Assembly: GCF_032452875.1 (NCBI RefSeq)
Contig: NC_083878.1
Span: 60,865,378 to 60,929,377 of the forward strand
Direction of reading: 5' to 3'
From: Bos javanicus
Lineage: Eukaryota; Chordata; Mammalia; Artiodactyla; Bovidae
DNA length: 64,000 nt
The translations under genes and the position numbers were made by a program. The notes beneath the pieces were generated by a model. The model was not told the origin of the DNA. It searched no databases and saw nothing but the letters and a program-made list of their open reading frames with translations. The first letter of the stretch is position 1; each line of letters opens with the position of its first letter. Below are positions 57,831 through 64,000 of the stretch, one piece after another.

Positions 57831-58161
57831 TGTCCCATAAAATAAAAATCAATACCAGATAAATTTTTTGCTGTTGTTTTCCTTAAACAATTTTTTGGTA
57901 ATAATTTTCAATCATACAAAACAAAGTAGAGAGAATCATAAAACAAGCTCCTCTATATCCACCACTCAGCTTCAATGATTGTCTTCCTTTACTTTTCATC
58001 AAACTCTTCCCTCTCCACTTAAAAACGTTTTTTATTTTGAAATAACTGTAGCCTTACTAAGTGTTCCAAAAACAGTACCAAAAGTTCTGATATGCTTTAA
58101 CTCAGCTTCTCTTGTTGTTAACATTTTATATAACCTCAAGACAACTAATCAAAGCTGAGTC

Positions 58162-58190
58162 AACTTTGATGTGTATGTGTGTGTGTGTCC
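58162..58190. repeat. (TG)n microsatellite
   Basis: Short run of TG units. A T-run follows at 58276-58289. Confidence 0.85.
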
Positions 58191-58289
58191 AGTTGCTTGG
58201 TCAACTTTGGTACAGTAGTATTAACTAATCTTCAGACTATAATTGAATATCACAAGTTTTCCCATTAATGTCCTTTTTTTTTTTTTTTA

Positions 58290-58700
58290 ATCCAGGATAA
58301 AATCAGGAGTCTCCTCCTCTTCCTCTACAATAGTTCCTCAAGGTCAAGTTTCACAGTTGAGGTCTAACAAATACTCAGGAGACAAGTAATTCCAATCTTT
58401 CACAACCTATTCCAAAGACAAAAAAGAGAAAACACTCCTTAGCTTGCTTTATGAAGTTAGAATAACTGATAATGAGATCAGTCTCACTTATGAACAGTGA
58501 TGCAAAAAATCCAGACAAAATAATAGAAAATCATATCATAAAGTATATGGAAAGTTAATAAATCATGACCAGGATGAATTTACTCTAGGAGTGCACAGTT
58601 GGATTACCATTAGATAATCAGTTAATGAAATAAATTAATATGTTAAAAGCAAAAAAATCATATCACCTCAATAGATGTAAAAATGATAGAATTCCACATA
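58290..58700 (+). mobile_element. L1 ORF2 (reverse transcriptase region) relic
   Basis: The order of wording follows L1 ORF2: caacctattccaaagacaaa, 'atgaacagtgatgcaaaaaa', 'acctcaatagatgtaaaaat'. Many stops. Confidence 0.7.
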
Positions 58701-58719
58701 TATTCTTGCTAATTTTTTT

Positions 58720-59070
58720 CAAATTGAGATATTATTGACATACATTATGTTTCAGGTATATAGCATAATGATTTGATATTTGTCTATATTACAAAATGAT
58801 CATTAAATAAGTCTAGTTAACCTCCATCACTATACACAGTTACACACTTTATTTTTCTTATGTTGAAAACTTTACTCTCTTAGCAACTGTCAGATATGCT
58901 ATATAGTATTAACAACTGTAGTCACCATTCTGTACATTATATCCCCATGACCTATTTATTTTCTAACTGGAAGTTAGTACTTTTTGACACCTTTCACCCA
59001 TCTCTTTGGGTGCTGAGTAATCTCCCCATCTCATTGTTTTCCATGGTTAGTCGAAACTTCAAGCTGCCTT
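58720..59070 (-). mobile_element. Antisense L1 3' UTR fragment
   Basis: 'aaattgagatattattgaca', 'cttagcaactgtcagatatg' and 'caactgtagtcaccattctg', similar to 35400-35720. Confidence 0.75.
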
Positions 59071-59074
59071 CCCC

Positions 59075-59940
59075 TTCATTTGGCTAAAAATAATTCCCTT
59101 TCTACCACCCCTTTATCCAACAGCAAATGCATTTTTCTACTACTTCACACACATACATGCACCCCTCAACTTCCTGATAAATCCCCAACTTGTGACACCA
59201 TCAAATTATCTTCTCTCATTCTTTCCTCTGTTTCACTGGAAGTAGTGTTCTTCATTCTTTCCAAGATTAAATACTCCAGTGTGTTCTGGCCTCAATCTAG
59301 AGTCCCTCTCAAAATAGGCTGCTACATCCTATCCTGAATTGGAGGTGCCCAGCAAGGAACGTTTACAAAATCAATGTGACCAGGTCTCCCGGGGTTGACT
59401 GTTACACAATCTGAGCAATTATATGTAGTGACCCTCTTCAAATTGTCTCCTTCCCTTTATAGTTACCCTTTCTGGAAAAAAGCTGTAGGCTACCCTTGCT
59501 GTTTCTTCTTCCTTGTCTTCTCCTCTAGCTTCAGCCCCCACTACCTCTCTATAATATGTGTTACTTAGGCCAACAGTTTCTTACGACCAAATCTAATGAA
59601 TATTTTTCTATCTTTATCTTACCCAGCAGTTATTTGAAGTTACAGACCATCCTTTTCTTGAACTTTCTTTAACATCCATCCTCTTCTGATTTTCCTTCTT
59701 CTTATCTTGCTGGCTAGCTCTCAGATTCCTTTAAGATCATTCATTGTCTGGGCCTTCCTTAGAGGTCAGTGTTCTCTGAGGTTACATCCTAGACTCTGTC
59801 CTCCTCTCCTTTTTTCAGATTGCTTGGGTGACATAGTTGAAATACTCAGCCTTATCTATAGTAGGATCACATTTTGAGACTTGGAGTTTGGGGGATGGAG
59901 ATGAAGAGGGAAGGTTCTGAAGTCAAGTGTGGGGCATATA
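59075..59940 (+). mobile_element. Mostly unassigned; L2-like at 59640-59830
   Basis: The L2 pol wording is 'tcttgctggctagctctcag' and 'ctagactctgtcctcctctc'. The rest has no feature I can support. Confidence 0.45.
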
Positions 59941-59950
59941 ATTTAGCCTT

Positions 59951-60209
59951 GCTGCTGTTGCTTTTGTCCGACTCTGTGCGACCCCATAGACGGCAGCCCA
60001 CCAGGCTCCCCCATCCCTGGAATTCTCAAGGCAAGAACACTGGAGTGGGTTGCCATTTCCTTCTCCAATGCATGAAAGTGAAAAGTGAAAGTGAAGTCAC
60101 TCAGTTGTGTCCTACTCTTAGCGACCCAATAGACTGTAGCCCACCAGGCTCCTCCATCCATGGGATTTTCCAGGCAAGAGTACTGGAGTAGGGTGCCATT
60201 GCCTTCTCC
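59951..60209 (-). mobile_element. BOV-A2 SINE, full length
   Basis: Complete reverse copy. AATTTAGCCTT flanks it (59940-59950 and about 60210-60220). Confidence 0.95.
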
Positions 60210-60221
60210 GAATTTAGCCTT

Positions 60222-60600
60222 AGAGATCCTTTTAATAGTTTATGAACACACTAGAGCACCATCTGTCATAAGCTAGCATAGTTTTTCCTTCGGTGTTGGA
60301 AGAGATTATTGAATTTCAGCTGAGCACCAGGTTATCTGTATTTGACTTGGGTTTAGGACCATAAATATAAAACAAAAAGTAGGCACAATATCTTTAAATA
60401 CAAGACCAACTCTCAGCCTAGGGGAATGTTTAGACTGGGGAAATGGAAACTTGCTAAAAGTATTACATCTTTTCTCATGTTCATTTGGGGATATAGGCTG
60501 TATGAGAGGAATGGTGAGAGGAATGAGAGGGAAATTATTGTATCATTATAACTATGGATTTTCTCTATCCCTTTTGTTCTTTCTTGTTTTAACCAAAAGT
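60222..60600. other. Unassigned intergenic DNA
   Basis: No gene or repeat recognised. Confidence 0.4.
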
Positions 60601-60616
60601 GTGTAGTTGGATTTGG

Positions 60617-60820
60617 GCTTTCCTGGTGGCTCAGTGGTGAAGAATCTGACTGCCAGTGCAGGAGATGCAAGTTTGATCCCTGGGTTCAGAAGATCCCCTG
60701 GAGAAAGAAATGGCAACCAACGCCAGTGTTCTTGCCTGGGAAAATCCCGTGGACAGAGGAACCTGGTGGGCTACAGTCCATGGGATCACAAAGATTTGGA
60801 CATGAACGACTAAACAACAA
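60617..60820 (+). mobile_element. Bov-tA-type SINE with target duplication
   Basis: gggctttcctggtggctcag to an AACAACAA tail. AGTTGGATTTG flanks it (about 60605-60615 and 60822-60832). Confidence 0.95.
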
Positions 60821-60974
60821 TAGTTGGATTTGCATAAGTGAAATGTGCTTGTGCATTCTACTACCTGTTTGCAAATAACTCTTCTGTATCTCCAATTTGG
60901 TCTTCTGAGACCAGGTTCACATGCTGAAGATCCCCTTATAGGTGGATTCTCCCTTCATATTAACACTCTAGACA

Positions 60975-61245
60975 GAGAAGGCAATGGCACCCCACTCCAG
61001 TACTCTTGCATGGAAAATCCCATGGGCAGAGGAGCCTGGTAGGCTGCAGACCAAGGGGTCATTAAGAGTCAGACACAACTGAGCGACTTCACGTTCACTT
61101 TTCACTTTCATCCATTGAAGAAGGAAATGGCAACCCGCTCCAGTGTCCTTGCTTGGAGAATCCCAGGGATGAGGGAGCCTGGTGGGCTGCCGTCTATGGG
61201 GTCATTCAGAGTCAGACACGACTGAAGCAACTTAGCAGCAGCAGA
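60975..61245 (+). mobile_element. BOV-A2 SINE, full length
   Basis: gagaaggcaatggcacccca to 'gaagcaacttagcagcagca'. Confidence 0.95.
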
Positions 61246-61249
61246 CAGA

Positions 61250-61655
61250 ACTCAACGTTTCTCCCCCATCCTTACACAACTGCCCCCCATCTACTTCCCT
61301 TCTCTAGTCCCACCTGGAAGAATCAGTCACCCAAGCCAAATGCCTAAGAATTATCCCTAGATCTTTTCTTTTCCTTAGCATCCACATTTCATTAACAGCC
61401 AAGGCATATTCACTCTATTCTTGTAAAGTCACTCAAATCTTTGCTCTAGCTCTCCATCCCACTGCTATTGCCTTAGTTTATGTTTGCCATCTTCTGTCTT
61501 TTCTTAGAATTATTGCACTAGCTTTTAACTGTTTTGTTGTTTTCCAAGCTTCTGTCTTATCCTCTCTTCCTTCTAGTATTAAGAAAAAGTAAACAATGCT
61601 TGAAAATAAGGCCAAGGCAGTACGAGTAGATCCTTTCAATGTGTTGTAATATTTA
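61250..61655. other. Unassigned intergenic DNA
   Basis: Pyrimidine-rich on the plus strand. No gene or repeat is supported. Confidence 0.4.
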
Positions 61656-61657
61656 AG

Positions 61658-61790
61658 GAAATGGCAACTCACTCCAGTATTCGTGGCTAGGAAATCCCAT
61701 GGACAGAGGAGTCTAGTGCGCTTATAGTCCGTGGGGTCACAAAAGAGTTGGATACAACTTAGTGACTCACCACCACCAACAACCCAACAA
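61658..61790 (+). mobile_element. 5'-truncated Bov-tA-type SINE
   Basis: aaggaaatggcaactcactc to 'gatacaacttagtgactcac'. Confidence 0.88.
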
Positions 61791-62214
61791 TTATTTCATT
61801 AGGGAACATACCACCATTGAAGTTTTTTTTAATGAAGATATGATGACTGGAATTTATAAGATAAGAGTTCACATTCTATGCAGTTACATGTTGATTTGTG
61901 GATTTTTGCCTGGTAGAGATACAAACAGTTTTGTCCCTAGAAAAGTTAATCCCAAGATTTTATTACTGTAACACTAAATAAATCTGTGTCTAACTTAAAT
62001 GAATAAGAAACTCATCTCATTTTGATTCCTCTCCTGATGGCCTATGTAAATCCCTTTTCTTCAAGTGTCTTGGAACCAGCTTACCTAAATTACTGGTTCT
62101 CTCATTATTTAATGAGTTAAATAAAACTGTCAACCAGTGTCCATTCTATATTAACAAGAGGCTCATTTTTTAATCATTTTTAAAATTACACTTTGACAGC
62201 ATGCTGCTACTAAT

Positions 62215-62770
62215 AAATTATTTCCAAATTGCTTATCTGATCATGTTATTTCTCTGTTTATTTCCCTTAATGGCTCCGTGTAACCTTAACAGCTGATGTT
62301 GCTCCCTAGCTTGATACTTTCATGCCCTTCATGGCTTTGGTTCTGTCTATTTTCCTAGCCAAATCTCTTGCCATCCCCTCACAAACCCTTTATGTTCTAA
62401 CCATGTGACACTAATCAAGCAACACTTTCTTCTGTTTGTACATGTCACTTTCTCATCTAGAACTCCTCCCCATCTCACTTCCACTACCCTTTCCCCCTTT
62501 CCTTCCTTTCTAAGTTATTTCTGTTCAAAACTCAGCCCAGCTATCACCTCCTGTCAAAGTCCCACCCGCCCTTCCTCCCAACCCACGAACCTGTGCTGGG
62601 TTACGGGTTCCTCTTCTGTGTTCTCCCTTTGCTTATGGCCACTGCAACATTCGCCACACTCTCTGTAATTCTTTATTTACTTCCCCATTTGTGAGACTAA
62701 AACTAGATTGTAAGCTCTTGAGTTAGGAACTGAATTGAACATCAATTAAGTAGTTATGTTTTGACTGTAC
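62215..62770 (+). mobile_element. L2 LINE 3' region
   Basis: 'ttatctgatcatgttatttc', 'tttcccttaatggctccgtg', then 'aactagattgtaagctcttg' follow the L2 order. Confidence 0.75.
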
Positions 62771-62883
62771 TGTGAAGAAGATGACGTATTTGCCTCGTTT
62801 AGCTCAGCAAAGAATATATTTTTCTAGTACAATTGTGTCAAATTTAGTGACTGTCAACAGTGTCTTATTTATTATTATTATTT

Positions 62884-63070
62884 TAAAATATTGATTTATT
62901 TGGCTGTGCTAGGTCTTAGTTGCAGCTCACGAGATCTTCAGTCTTTTAGTTGTAGCATGCAAACTCTTAGTTGCGGCATACGGGATCTAGTTCCCTGACC
63001 AGGGATTGAACCCTGGCCCCCCTGCATTGGGAGCATGGAGTCAGCCACTGGACCACCAGGGAAGCACCAA
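62884..63070 (-). mobile_element. CHR-2-type SINE
   Basis: 'tggctgtgctaggtcttagt', 'cgggatctagttccctgacc', 'accaccagggaagcacc', reverse. Confidence 0.9.
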
Positions 63071-64000
63071 CAATCTTTTAAAACATAAGCAAAGTTATAT
63101 GTAGCCTCCTTCCGATGGCCCCTACTCCTAAATTTATCTGTTGTTATATACAGCATTTTTCTTGATTTCTTCTTAATGTTATAGTCCATGAAAGAAAATA
63201 AAATTTTATTGTAGATTTGTCTAATAGAGTTTGTTCCACACTTCTTGATCGTATAGTCATTAAGTTACTCAGATTTTTATTCATACTCCAATTTTTGCCT
63301 ACAAAGTACACAGCATTTATAGGCATGAAAGTGTTCCCATTTTCCCCCAGCCCAAGAAATTTAGAGGAAATTCTCTCTCGCTGGTTTTGAGGCCAAAGCT
63401 CACATTGGTACACTAGGTGTTCCTAGTCTTTGGATGGTAGGGAGGCCGCAGCCATCCCCAGTGTATCACGTGGTCCCTTGACTGGTCTTTCCTCTCAACC
63501 ATTTCCGACTGCGGCTCATCCGCCGAAGTGACATTTCATTGTGTGATTTCCTATTGAAAAATATTCTTCTTGTGCTTTTCTAAATGCTGTTCTGTATGGA
63601 GCAAGTTGGTTTCCATTGGCAGAGAACACTGTGAGAAAAATTTCCTGATGAAAAGAATCCTAGACTTAGATGCTGAGTATCAGCAGCATAAGGAAAAGCA
63701 TACCTGCATGAGGATTAGAACCTTATAAGTGTGACTGACCTCAGGCTCCAGCCAAAACAAAGACATCAGTGTAAATCCTCTGACACTTTCACTCACTCTG
63801 AACCACTGCCCAGATGTCACGGTTCTTGGTAAAGTGTGTTCAGTTTATGTCCTTGGAGCCTCTAAATCTATCAAAGAGCATTTTGCATTTTCATTCTGGG
63901 TTAGAAAAGGATCGTTGGGAAAGCTGAAATAGTTTCTTGATGGTCTCATATTCGATTTCTCATTTCTTTAGGTAAACAAGCACCTTTTCCTACTAGTGGG
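63071..64000. other. Repeat-poor intergenic end of the window
   Basis: No repeat, gene or splice-consistent open frame is recognised. An 89-codon minus-strand frame (63144-63413) has no known domain. Confidence 0.4.

Noticed and set aside
5018..61245. Dozens of similar short proteins (SDSVRPHRRQPTRLP, GSIPGSGRSPGEGNGNPLQYS and reverse readings)
   Set aside because: All are translations of Bov-tA and BOV-A2 SINEs in various frames.
1..64000. Assigning the species as cattle rather than sheep or goat
   Set aside because: The repeat families are shared among bovids; no diagnostic position can be judged without alignment.

Overview
The window is mammalian nuclear DNA from a ruminant, most likely a bovid (cattle, sheep or goat; I cannot separate these from sequence alone). 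The evidence is the dense load of ruminant-restricted repeats: BovB (RTE-type) LINEs, Bov-tA and BOV-A2 SINEs, and CHR-2 SINEs. These lie on an older mammalian background of MIR, L2, L1, MLT1-type LTRs, Tigger and hAT fossils. There is no operon structure, phage, CRISPR array or bacterial gene.

One protein-coding gene can be supported: TMEM17, on the minus strand, in four coding exons (20432-20333, 15287-15184, 15052-14939, 13717-13439). Spliced together they give 198 residues, the usual length of this four-pass membrane protein of the ciliary transition zone. All three introns have GT/AG ends and the reading frame runs through every junction. A CpG-rich promoter lies at about 19970-20620. 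It carries a near-consensus RFX X-box, a perfect NRF1 core and, just inside intron 1, a YY1-like motif, which suits a broadly expressed ciliary gene. The 3' UTR probably runs to an ATTAAA signal near 12350. From memory of mammalian maps, TMEM17 lies in a sparse region between B3GNT2 and EHBP1, which fits the absence of any second gene here.

Layout. 1-12.3 kb: intergenic DNA with Tigger, MIR and LTR-like fossils and a cluster of nested SINEs at 4.8-6.2 kb. 12.3-20.6 kb: TMEM17, with two antisense BovB 3' fragments in intron 1 and a BOV-A2 in intron 3. 20.6-25.9 kb: L1 remnants, a CHR-2 and a BovB insertion with a twin-priming (5' inversion) structure and target-site duplication. 26-30 kb: two BovB copies in opposite orientation, the second also with a 5' inversion. 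30-42.5 kb: L1 mosaics with BovB, BOV-A2, an LTR and a MER2/Tigger piece inserted. 42.5-48.8 kb: repeat-poorer intergenic DNA. 48.8-53.6 kb: L2 and MLT1 elements with nested SINEs. 53.7-59.1 kb: decayed L1/HAL1. 59.1-64 kb: L2 and SINEs, then repeat-poor sequence.

I found no new gene system. The observations most worth checking are the promoter motif set of TMEM17, two BovB 5'-inversion insertions with flanking duplications, the ladders of repeated target-site duplications at 4800-6241, a recurring dimeric Bov-tA structure, and a hairpin at 4518-4547 that puts a consensus splice donor on both strands. Boundaries of repeats are by eye and usually good to about 5-20 bases; ancient repeats are less certain.
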